DNA of 50,667 nucleotides from Pseudomonadales bacterium (lineage in GTDB: Bacteria > Pseudomonadota > Gammaproteobacteria > Pseudomonadales > Ketobacteraceae): positions 1-50,667 of the forward strand of contig NZXG01000068.1 in the NCBI GenBank assembly GCA_002701845.1. Direction: 5' to 3'. Shown here in pieces: positions 36,625 through 44,216 of the stretch. The notes under the pieces are model-generated. The model did not search any database. It saw only the letters and a list, made by a program, of their open reading frames with translations, and was not told where the DNA came from. Position 1 is the stretch's first letter. Every line of letters starts with the position of its first letter. The translations under genes were made by a program, and so were the position numbers.

Positions 36625-37977
36625 ATGAAAGATCAGGATCGTACCACACAATACGATGAGGGCAGTTTGACGCTGACCGGAACCGTGATGCTCGGCACCG
36701 GCGTTATGATCGGCGCCGGGATATTTGCCCTAACCGGGCAGATGGCCGAAATGACTGGCGCCCTGTTTCCGCTGGCATTTCTGGCTGCTGCCGTGATCGT
36801 TTCATTCAGTGCCTATTCCTATATCAAGATTTCCAATGCCTACCCCTCAGCCGGGGGCATCGGCATGTATCTCCACAAAGCCTATGGGGATCGGTTACCC
36901 ACGGCCTTTAATGCCCTGTTAATGTATTTTTCGATGGTTATTGCGCAAAGTTTTCTGGCTCGTACCTTTGGCTCATATACCATGCAGTTGTTCGGCGGCG
37001 ATGAGTCAGGCCGTATGGTGCCGATACTCGGCGTTGTATTAATTATCAGTGCTTTTATCGTGAACCTGCTTGGCAATCGGTTGATCCAGGGAGTTGCCGG
37101 GCTGATCGGCATCCTGAAAATTGGCGGTATTTTGATTTTTGGTGTTGTCGGTGTTTGGCTGGCGGATAGTCTGGCGGTTGATTTCAACCGTGTAGGGGAA
37201 ACCGGTACGATGGCCAATTTCCTTGGCGCAACCGCCTTAGGGATTCTGGCTTTTAAAGGCTTTACGACTATAACTAATAGCGGTTCGGAAGTCATCGATC
37301 CTCATAAAAATGTTGGCCGCGCCATTATTATTTCCATCGCGGCCTGCGTGCTGATCTACACGCTGGTTGGTTTTGCGGTTGCCAGCAATCTTTCTCTGGC
37401 TGAAATCATCGAGACCCGCGACTACTCGCTGGCGGCTGCGGCCAGACCAGCGCTCGGTGAATACGGTGTATGGTTTACGGTTGCCATTGCCATCACGGCA
37501 ACTGCCGGCGGTATCCTTGCCAGTATCTTTGCCGTTTCCCGTATGCTGGCGATGTTGACGGAAATGAAGCTGGTTCCTCATCGGCATTTTGGTATGCCGG
37601 GAAGCATCCAGAAACACACATTGGTATATACGGTTGTTTTAGGGCTGATCCTGACAGCGTTCTTTGATCTTTCTCGTATCGCCGCGCTGGGGATTATATT
37701 CTATCTGGTTATGGATTGTGCGATTCATTGGGGTGTCATTCGCTATCTGAAAGACGATATCAACGCTAAAGGCTGGATTCCGGTTGTGGCCATTGTATTG
37801 GATCTGTTGGCGTTGGTTGGGTTCTGCTGGGTGAAGTTAAACTCGGACCCGTTTGTTTTGGTAGTCGCATTAATCACGATGGTGCTGATTGCTCTGGGTG
37901 AGGTTTGGTTCTTGCGATCGGCTACACGAAAGCAGGAACAGCATGAGAGCCACTCCCATGAGCACCATCATTCGTAA
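36625..37977 (+). CDS. APC-family amino acid permease-like transporter
   Basis: A 450-residue protein with about twelve membrane helices and the APC start (GTVMLGTGVMIGAGIFALTG, SYIKISNAYPSAGGIGMYLH). Other helix blocks are LGILAFKGFTTITNSGSEVI and FAVSRMLAMLTEMKLVPH. It ends in a His-rich tail (HESHSHEHHHS) that is not usual for amino acid permeases and fits a metal-rich setting. The substrate is unknown. The RBS is AAGGAG. It is followed at 28 bp by a small protein. Confidence 0.88.
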   Translation: MKDQDRTTQYDEGSLTLTGTVMLGTGVMIGAGIFALTGQMAEMTGALFPLAFLAAAVIVSFSAYSYIKISNAYPSAGGIGMYLHKAYGDRLPTAFNALLMYFSMVIAQSFLARTFGSYTMQLFGGDESGRMVPILGVVLIISAFIVNLLGNRLIQGVAGLIGILKIGGILIFGVVGVWLADSLAVDFNRVGETGTMANFLGATALGILAFKGFTTITNSGSEVIDPHKNVGRAIIISIAACVLIYTLVGFAVASNLSLAEIIETRDYSLAAAARPALGEYGVWFTVAIAITATAGGILASIFAVSRMLAMLTEMKLVPHRHFGMPGSIQKHTLVYTVVLGLILTAFFDLSRIAALGIIFYLVMDCAIHWGVIRYLKDDINAKGWIPVVAIVLDLLALVGFCWVKLNSDPFVLVVALITMVLIALGEVWFLRSATRKQEQHESHSHEHHHS

Positions 37978-38005
37978 TGGGTTATACGGTTAGGGAGCAT
38001 TAAAT

Positions 38006-38377
38006 ATGACCGGTAAAAAAGAACATCGTTTAGGGGTTTCTGAAGTAAACCTAGTGGTTCGTCATTTGAAGCTTGAACCGGCGGACGGCTCCCGCTTGCT
38101 CGATGCCATTGCTGAAATTGATGAACTTTACGGATTAGATGATATTTCCTTTGACGACAGGTATCACGTACTCAACATCGCTTACGATGCATCGCGGCTT
38201 TGCCTTGATGGGGTTGAAGATGTCCTGAAAAAGCATGCGGTTGAAGTCAGCCATGACTGGTGGACGCGTTTTAAAACAGGCTACTACCGGTTTGTCGATG
38301 ATAACGTAAAGGACAATGCGGGCCATGAACCCTGGAGTTGCCACCAGTCGCCACCGGGCAATAAACGCAAAAACTGA
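38006..38377 (+). CDS. Hypothetical protein after APC permease
   Basis: A 123-residue soluble protein with RBS GGGAG. The first 80 residues (EVNLVVRHLKLEPADGSRLL, LYGLDDISFDDRYHVLNIAY, DGVEDVLKKHAVEVSHDWW) suggest an alternating beta-alpha ferredoxin-like fold, as in HMA domains, but no CxxC is present. The rest is polar with KTGYYRFVDDN. I recognise no named family. It is placed with the next gene and probably serves the same pathway as the permease. Confidence 0.65.
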   Translation: MTGKKEHRLGVSEVNLVVRHLKLEPADGSRLLDAIAEIDELYGLDDISFDDRYHVLNIAYDASRLCLDGVEDVLKKHAVEVSHDWWTRFKTGYYRFVDDNVKDNAGHEPWSCHQSPPGNKRKN

Positions 38378-38398
38378 TCATTTTTAAAGGGCAAAAAT

Positions 38399-38857
38399 AT
38401 GCAGATTGAAACTCTAAAAGATGTGCTCCACTGGACTCAGCAGTTTCATCACAATTTGAGTGAATGTTTATCTCATTGTGAAGACAAGAATGTAGATGAG
38501 AGAGCCAGGATAATGTTGGATTATCTGTCTGAGCACGAGAAAGTGCTAAGCGGTGTCGTGAGCGGCTTTGAGAAATCAGGAAACGAACATGCACTCAACA
38601 CCTGGTGCTATGAATTTGTCAACCGGCACCCGATTACCCAACACGTACACTGCGACGCGCCGTTCGCCGAGTTGGATGCCACCCAAATCATGGAAGTGGT
38701 GTCAGACCAGCACCAACAGGTGATTGAGCTTTACCGGCATCTTGCTTCGCGGGCTGATATACCCGCAGCCAGAGAACTGCTGGAAACACTCCAGGCACTG
38801 GAAGAGCATGAAATGATGCGCATGACTCATGCGTCCAACCGGCTTGAAGATTACTGA
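38399..38857 (+). CDS. Helical-bundle protein, ferritin/hemerythrin-like
   Basis: A 152-residue, all-helical protein. Helix candidates carry spaced His and Glu: QQFHHNLSECLSHCEDK, LSEHEKVLSGVVSGFE, SDQHQQVIELYRHLASRA and LEEHEMMRMTHASNRLEDY. The EEHEMMRM motif resembles the metal-binding helix of rubrerythrin or hemerythrin-like bundles. A metal centre is plausible but the family is not confirmed. No signal peptide is present, so it acts in the cytoplasm. Confidence 0.65.
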   Translation: MQIETLKDVLHWTQQFHHNLSECLSHCEDKNVDERARIMLDYLSEHEKVLSGVVSGFEKSGNEHALNTWCYEFVNRHPITQHVHCDAPFAELDATQIMEVVSDQHQQVIELYRHLASRADIPAARELLETLQALEEHEMMRMTHASNRLEDY

Positions 38858-38883
38858 TCGGGCCCTTACACGTAACGCATCCG

Positions 38884-40017
38884 ATGCTCAAGTTTGTTAT
38901 AAAGCAACTACTACACGACAAAGCCAATACCTTTATTACCGTGTTGGCGCTGTCTGCTTCTATTGCAGTGATTGTGGTATTGCAAGGTTTCGAGCAGGGG
39001 CAATATGAACAGCTCAAGCTTGCCTCCATTAATCGTGGCTCAGACCTGATTGCCGTGCAGTCGAAAGTGAACAATTTCATGGCCACTCGCTCGGTGATTC
39101 CACAGTTGGCGCGGGAACAGATCGAAGCTGTTCCCGGCGTTAAGGCTGCGCACCCCTTAACCACGCTGCCGGTCATTTACCGGCATAAAAGCATGCAAAC
39201 ACCGATTTACCTTATTGTGTTTGATACCGCCGGTGGTCCATCGAATTTGCTGGCGGGCGAAGCAAAGAACCGAGGCCAAGGCATTGTTATCGATCGTTCT
39301 TTAGCCAAAAAGTACGACCTGAGCATCGGCGATGAGTTCATTGTGGCGAATTTTGCGTTCAGCATATCTGGGATAACCAGTGAAGCAGCGTTCATGACAC
39401 CCTTTGCGTTCATAAACTATGATGGATTGATCGATTTTTTTCTGGATTCTGATATTGCATCGGATTTGAGCACCTTTCCGTTGGTCAGTTTTTTATTGAT
39501 CGAAACGGATCCCAAGGCACCATTGGAAAAAATACGGCAAACTATCGAGGGCGAGGTGACCTCGGTTGATCTGTTCACGCTTTCGGAAATGGCAAAAAAT
39601 GACGTGAAGCTGGGCCAGGGATTTTATAAACCCATCCTAGGTTTGCTGGTGAGCGTGGGGTTCTTGCTGGGGTCTTTGTTGATTGGCCTGTTGATGTTTT
39701 CGGCCGCTCACCGGCAACAAAGGGATTTTGCAGTCATGTTGGCGTTAGGCTTCAAAGCCCATCATTTGTTTGGTTTCACTTTATGCCTATCCAGCGTATT
39801 GCTGTTGCTCTCGGCTGTACTTGGCTTGTTGCTTGCCGACTTTATCGGTCATTTAATTGAATCGGCGCGACCGGTTTATTATTTTGCTGTATTTCACCCT
39901 CAGGTACTTACTAAGGCAGGCATTATCGTTGGGCTCTTTGCCCTGCTGGGCGCCGTGGCCCCCTATGGGCTTATCCGCAAGTCTGACCCAATAACTGCGC
40001 TTCACAGGGCCTCCTGA
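38884..40017 (+). CDS. FtsX/MacB-type ABC permease 1
   Basis: A 377-residue membrane protein: one N-terminal helix (TFITVLALSASIAVIVVLQG), a large periplasmic domain (about 45-245), and three C-terminal helices (LLVSVGFLLGSLLIGLLMFS and following). This is the FtsX architecture of mechanotransmitting exporters. It lies 3 bp before a second permease and forms an ABC exporter with the ATPase at 41146. The substrate could be a lipoprotein, lipid or metal complex. Confidence 0.88.
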   Translation: MLKFVIKQLLHDKANTFITVLALSASIAVIVVLQGFEQGQYEQLKLASINRGSDLIAVQSKVNNFMATRSVIPQLAREQIEAVPGVKAAHPLTTLPVIYRHKSMQTPIYLIVFDTAGGPSNLLAGEAKNRGQGIVIDRSLAKKYDLSIGDEFIVANFAFSISGITSEAAFMTPFAFINYDGLIDFFLDSDIASDLSTFPLVSFLLIETDPKAPLEKIRQTIEGEVTSVDLFTLSEMAKNDVKLGQGFYKPILGLLVSVGFLLGSLLIGLLMFSAAHRQQRDFAVMLALGFKAHHLFGFTLCLSSVLLLLSAVLGLLLADFIGHLIESARPVYYFAVFHPQVLTKAGIIVGLFALLGAVAPYGLIRKSDPITALHRAS

Positions 40018-40020
40018 AAG

Positions 40021-41142
40021 ATGAAAATGATACTGCGATGGGGATACAAAACACTCACTATGCAAAAGGCCGCAACGCTGGCCAGCATGGTTGGTATTGC
40101 GTTTTCGTTTTTACTTGCTTTGTTCTTTGCCGCGGTATGGCAGGGTGAAACTCAGCAAATTGTCGCCTATCCCAATAAAATGAATCCCGATCTTTGGGTT
40201 ATGCAGGACGGCGTATCCAACATGCACATGGCATCGTCCTTTGTTTGGGACTGGAAAGGGGAGGCGATCGCAAAGATGGCAGGTGTTGAGCAGGTGACGG
40301 GGTTTTTATATCTCAATACCGTGATACAGGTCCAGGATAACAAGCTGTTCGGTTTTGTGGTGGGGTTATCTGATGGAAAAGATCGCGCTGGGCCTTGGGC
40401 ATTAAGTGATGGAAGGCACCTGGAAAACCCGGATGAGATTATCGTTCCTGATACTCTGAGTTCTGTCTTTGGTCTGGCGCAGGGCGATACGGTTCGGATA
40501 GTGGACAAGGGCTATCGGGTAGTGGGGTTTTCCAAGGGTACATATTCCTCAGCAAACCCGGTTTTCTTTGTGCTCAAGGATAGATTGCAAGCTTCTTTGT
40601 CATCCGATGGTACGCTTTCCTATTACCTGGTGGATACCGAGCCTGATGTCGATATAAAAGCGCTTCAGCAAAAGATCATGACTGAGATTGACAATATCAA
40701 TGTGGTCACTCAAGCGGAATTCATTGCCAATGACTACGAAATGGCAACCCAGATGGGCGCCGAAACCATTCTGATCATGACGCTAATCTGTAGCACTCTG
40801 GCGGCGTTGATCATAGGATACGCCTGCTATTCCTTGGCGATTAAAAAGCGCAAGGAACTGGCCATTATCAAGGCTGTGGGCGCCAGGGATTACCAATTGG
40901 TTATAGTGGTTTTATTGCAGTCGATAGCCGTCACTTTACTGGCGTATCTGTTAGCTATTAATTTCCTGGTGCTGTTGAGTGTGGCGATGCCCTTGATAGC
41001 ACCACAGATCACGGTGGCGCTAACGCCGTCGCTAATACTAAAACCAGTGCCATTGGCATTCGTAATCGCCGTTATCGGGTCAGTCTATCCGGCGATTAAG
41101 TTGATTAGCCTGGATCCGGCCCTGGCCTACAAAAATGGGTAA
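40021..41142 (+). CDS. FtsX/MacB-type ABC permease 2
   Basis: A 373-residue permease with one N-terminal helix (TLASMVGIAFSFLLALFFAA), a periplasmic domain with Met/His residues (SNMHMASSFVWDWK), and three C-terminal helices (ETILIMTLICSTLAALIIGY and KLISLDPALAYKNG at the end). It partners with the previous protein as a heterodimer. The gene is 3 bp before the ATPase, so the three are in one operon. Confidence 0.88.
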   Translation: MKMILRWGYKTLTMQKAATLASMVGIAFSFLLALFFAAVWQGETQQIVAYPNKMNPDLWVMQDGVSNMHMASSFVWDWKGEAIAKMAGVEQVTGFLYLNTVIQVQDNKLFGFVVGLSDGKDRAGPWALSDGRHLENPDEIIVPDTLSSVFGLAQGDTVRIVDKGYRVVGFSKGTYSSANPVFFVLKDRLQASLSSDGTLSYYLVDTEPDVDIKALQQKIMTEIDNINVVTQAEFIANDYEMATQMGAETILIMTLICSTLAALIIGYACYSLAIKKRKELAIIKAVGARDYQLVIVVLLQSIAVTLLAYLLAINFLVLLSVAMPLIAPQITVALTPSLILKPVPLAFVIAVIGSVYPAIKLISLDPALAYKNG

Positions 41143-41145
41143 TCG

Positions 41146-41982
41146 ATGAGCATCATTTTAGAAACACGCAGTATTTCCAAATCTTTTGGGGTTGGAGCTG
41201 CTAAAGTTAGCGCCGTCGACCAAATTTCGCTCCAGATCAGAATGGGTGAAATATTACTTATTATGGGGCCGTCTGGCTCCGGCAAAACAACCTTTCTGTC
41301 AATGCTGGGGGGCCTGCTGAGTGCCGATGAAGGTGAAGTGCTCATTGATGGGGTGGATATCACGCAGTTGAAACCTTCGCAGTTACCGGATATCCGGGCC
41401 AAAACCATCGGCTTTATCTTTCAGTCCTTTAATTTGCTGGATGCTCTAACAGTCGAAGAGAATATTCTGTTTCCCGCGTCACTGCTTGATGAGAAAACGG
41501 ACTCCGTAAGGCAACGTTGCGGCGAACTGATTAGAAAGTTAGGGCTACAGGATCGCCGAAAAGCGCTGCCCCAAACACTCTCAGGCGGGGAAAAACAACG
41601 TGTTGCCATAGCCCGTGCACTCATCAATCAACCGAAGGTGATTTTAGCTGATGAACCGACCGGGAACCTGGATTCCCAATCCGGCCAGGAAGTCATGATG
41701 CTGTTGCATGATGTCGCTCGGGATCAGGGTGTGGCGGTGCTGATTGTTACTCATGACCCAAGAGTAGAAGATATCGCAGATCGGATATTATGGCTTGAAG
41801 ACGGTAAAATTATTGACCGCAAGGCCGAATCCCATCAATGGATAAAAGACCCGGTTTGCGGTATGCGGGTTGATGAATGGCGCGCCTTACATTTTGTGGA
41901 TTATCAAAAGTCACGCTATGCGTTTTGCTCCCGCCGATGCCGTGAGCGATTTGTTGAAAATCCAGAAAAATACGTTGAGTAA
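41146..41982 (+). CDS. ABC exporter ATPase fused to YHS metal-binding domain
   Basis: A 278-residue protein. Residues 1-225 form a LolD/MacB-type ATPase: Walker A MGPSGSGKTTFLSMLGG, Q-loop FIFQSFNLLDALTVEEN, signature LSGGEKQRVAIARAL, Walker B VILADEPTGNLDS, and H-loop IVTHDPRVEDIADR. The C-terminal 45 residues are a YHS domain (DPVCGMRVDEW, then YAFCSRRCRERFVENPEKYV) with three Cys. YHS domains are found in Cu/Ag ATPases and metal chaperones. Fusion to an FtsX-partner ATPase suggests metal-gated export. It ends the rightward unit. Confidence 0.92.
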   Translation: MSIILETRSISKSFGVGAAKVSAVDQISLQIRMGEILLIMGPSGSGKTTFLSMLGGLLSADEGEVLIDGVDITQLKPSQLPDIRAKTIGFIFQSFNLLDALTVEENILFPASLLDEKTDSVRQRCGELIRKLGLQDRRKALPQTLSGGEKQRVAIARALINQPKVILADEPTGNLDSQSGQEVMMLLHDVARDQGVAVLIVTHDPRVEDIADRILWLEDGKIIDRKAESHQWIKDPVCGMRVDEWRALHFVDYQKSRYAFCSRRCRERFVENPEKYVE

Positions 41983-41996
41983 TGCCCGTAGTGAAC

Positions 41997-42362
41997 TTAG
42001 TCCAGCAGCACTTCGGCCTGTTCTAAGGTGTTTTTGAGCTGGACGATGGTGTCGTCGACGCTTTCCATGTAGTCATATTTGTACTTGCTCATTTTTTCTT
42101 TGATGTGTGGGTAATCGCTAGCCATCAGGTTTCTCAGGACTAAGAGTTTGCGCTCTATTGTTTCCACTTGAAACTGTAAATTTTTTAATTGCTCTTCAGG
42201 GTTAGTCGCGGTTTGAAAATCGGACTGTCGCTGCCGCACATCACGATTATATTCCTGAATGTCTTTAATCGGGTCATGAGCCGAGTGTGAAGATGCTAAT
42301 GTGGGAATGAATAGCATGCCCGCTAATGTAAACGCATGGAAAGACATAGACTTTTTCAACAT
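41997..42362 (-). CDS. Periplasmic helical protein
   Basis: A 121-residue protein with a signal peptide (MSFHAFTLAGMLFIPTLASS) and a coiled, charged body (PEEQLKNLQFQVETIERKLL, then EKMSKYKYDYMESVDDTIVQ). It has His but no Cys pattern. I recognise no family. It is the last gene of the leftward copper-oxidase unit, about 80 bp after the cytochrome gene. Confidence 0.6.
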   Translation of the reverse strand: MLKKSMSFHAFTLAGMLFIPTLASSHSAHDPIKDIQEYNRDVRQRQSDFQTATNPEEQLKNLQFQVETIERKLLVLRNLMASDYPHIKEKMSKYKYDYMESVDDTIVQLKNTLEQAEVLLD

Positions 42363-42440
42363 AAACTCCTTTCAGTCTTTGAAATAGAAATGGGCGTCAC
42401 AGGTTAATCATATGTATCAGGCATGGGTCGCCATTTAATA

Positions 42441-43013
42441 TCAATGTTCCTCAGGCGCGCCTCGGGCAGTCAATATCTGGTATTGCGCCTCAGAGAGGGT
42501 CGGCAAACGTTGCAGGAAGGTCACCATATCCCAAATCCGCTCGTCACTGTGGGTCGGCCCCCAGGCCGGCATGCCCGATGCTTTGATGCCGTGCTTGATA
42601 ATCCAGAACTGACGTTGTAACGCGGCTTCACTGGAGCCTGAATGGTTGCCATGGTCATGACCATGGGCATCTGCGGTTACCGTCAGGTTAGGCGGTGAGG
42701 GGTATAATCCGATTGAAAAATCGCTTTCGGTTTTGCCGGGCTTCAGGTGGCAGCCGGCGCACATGTCGTTATAATCAGCGCCACCGGCAAGCAAGCGTTC
42801 TGGCGAATCCAGGTTTGTCGGTATTTGAATATCACCGGTAGCACGGGCAACAGACCGCTCCCGCAGGGTTTCCAGTAGCCAGTAGGTTACTTTGAAATGG
42901 GGTACGTCTGCACCAATGGGATAAAGACCCGAATAAATAAACGCGCCCCCCGCAGCCAGTGCAAGTACACCGGCAATCATCAAGCTCTTGATAAAGTCAG
43001 CAAGCGTTGGCAT
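42441..43013 (-). CDS. Membrane-anchored c-type cytochrome
   Basis: A 190-residue cytochrome with an N-terminal membrane helix (SLMIAGVLALAAGGAFIYSG) and a single haem site CAGCH (in YNDMCAGCHLKPGK). A distal Met lies in GIKASGMPAWGPTH, followed by WDMVTFLQRLP. A His/Gly segment (HGHDHGNHSG) sits between haem site and axial Met. It may take electrons from the multicopper oxidase encoded upstream, which is inference. RBS is AAGGA. Confidence 0.88.
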   Translation of the reverse strand: MPTLADFIKSLMIAGVLALAAGGAFIYSGLYPIGADVPHFKVTYWLLETLRERSVARATGDIQIPTNLDSPERLLAGGADYNDMCAGCHLKPGKTESDFSIGLYPSPPNLTVTADAHGHDHGNHSGSSEAALQRQFWIIKHGIKASGMPAWGPTHSDERIWDMVTFLQRLPTLSEAQYQILTARGAPEEH

Positions 43014-43035
43014 GTGAATATCCTTGATTTATACG

Positions 43036-43314
43036 TTAGTGCCCGTGATCCAAATGCTGCTCTCCAGATGCCTTTTTGTGGCCCCGGTGATTCGCTTTGA
43101 CATCGGTATCCTCTTGATGGTGCGTATCAGCCATGCATTTTTTCATCATGGCCTGCATAACGGGGTCATTGCGGTCCATTTTGCTGTGATCCATATTATT
43201 CATGGCAGCACAATCCGGTTTCTCCGCATCTTTCATGTGTTCTTTCGGGTCATGGGCTTGCGCCAGCAATGGCAAGCTCAATCCAGCAACCAATAGCATA
43301 TATTTAACTTTCAT
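43036..43314 (-). CDS. Small periplasmic Met/His-rich protein
   Basis: A 92-residue protein with a signal peptide (MKVKYMLLVAGLSLPLLAQA) and a body rich in His, Met and Asp (MNNMDHSKMDRNDPVMQAMM, HHQEDTDVKANHRGH, ending HLDHGH) and two Cys. It is likely a periplasmic copper-binding protein. It lies between copB and the cytochrome gene and shares their direction. Confidence 0.72.
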   Translation of the reverse strand: MKVKYMLLVAGLSLPLLAQAHDPKEHMKDAEKPDCAAMNNMDHSKMDRNDPVMQAMMKKCMADTHHQEDTDVKANHRGHKKASGEQHLDHGH

Positions 43315-43355
43315 GTTGTGTTCCTTTTAAGTTATTAGTGGTGACAAACCGATGC

Positions 43356-44216
43356 TTAGAACCAGAATTTCAACCCGGCAACAGCTTGAGTCGTTGAGCG
43401 ATCTTCTCCTGCGGCACGTCGGTAATCGGCTGTATCGCCAAACGCGCCAGTCCATTCAACACCCACATAAGGCGCAAACTGGCGGCTAATTTCATAACGC
43501 AGGCGCAAGCCCAATGCGATGTCTGACAAGCCTGAGCCAATGCCATTTTCGGCATCATCCTTGCCATACAGACTCAGTTCGGCCCGAGGTTGCAACACCA
43601 ACCGTTGTGTTAACGGCAGTTCGTACTCTGCTTCAGCAGCGAGTGCCGTTCGGCTGTTGTCGCCTATATAGGCAGTGATATCCAATTCAAACCAATAAGG
43701 TGCCAGCCCCTGAACGCCCAACGCCAGCCATTGACGGTTCTGGCCTTCGCTCGATTGATCGAGGCGAATACCAACTTGCGTATCGAAATAGCCATTCAGC
43801 GCACGGCCCCATAACAGATCAGTTGAGCTTTCCTCCAGGGTGTCGTCTGCGATATCGCCTTCTGCCTTGATCACCAGGCGATCATAGGTGGTGCCGTACC
43901 AGGCTTGCAGGTCATAGACGGTGGTTTCGCTGTCTTTCTGGTATTCAATTCGGTCACCCAACACGGCCCAGAACGCATGTTCATCAGCCAGTGTGAGCTG
44001 TCTCGGGCCGGGTAATGCGTAAGGGCCCTCGGTGAGGGTGTATCCTCCTGAGTAAGCATGGGGATCCCGGGCATCCGGCGGGGCGCTGCCACCTTGCATT
44101 TGCCCCATGTCATGCGTCTGAGCGCCATGATCCATTTCGGCCAATACGTAATTTGCTTGCAGATAACTAAAGGCGAGTGCAAGAGCTGGCAAGCATTTCA
44201 TCGGTTTCAATCTCAT
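43356..44216 (-). CDS. copB: Copper resistance outer membrane protein CopB
   Basis: A 286-residue protein read from the ATG at 44216, which overlaps the copA stop (ATGA). A signal peptide (MRLKPMKCLPALALAFSYLQ) is followed by the Met/His segment MDHGAQTHDMGQMQGG, then the CopB barrel: FWAVLGDRIEYQKDSE, TDLLWGRALNGYFDTQVGIR, and the C-terminal QFAPYVGVEWTGAFGDTADY. CopB is an outer-membrane beta-barrel that works with CopA in periplasmic copper tolerance. The Met-rich region is shorter than in Pseudomonas. Confidence 0.92.
   Translation of the reverse strand: MRLKPMKCLPALALAFSYLQANYVLAEMDHGAQTHDMGQMQGGSAPPDARDPHAYSGGYTLTEGPYALPGPRQLTLADEHAFWAVLGDRIEYQKDSETTVYDLQAWYGTTYDRLVIKAEGDIADDTLEESSTDLLWGRALNGYFDTQVGIRLDQSSEGQNRQWLALGVQGLAPYWFELDITAYIGDNSRTALAAEAEYELPLTQRLVLQPRAELSLYGKDDAENGIGSGLSDIALGLRLRYEISRQFAPYVGVEWTGAFGDTADYRRAAGEDRSTTQAVAGLKFWF

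Noticed and set aside
36326-36649. His-rich minus-strand frame opposite the Met-rich gene
   Set aside because: ATG/CAT-rich coding sequence gives His-rich antisense frames automatically. The plus-strand gene has a signal peptide and RBS.
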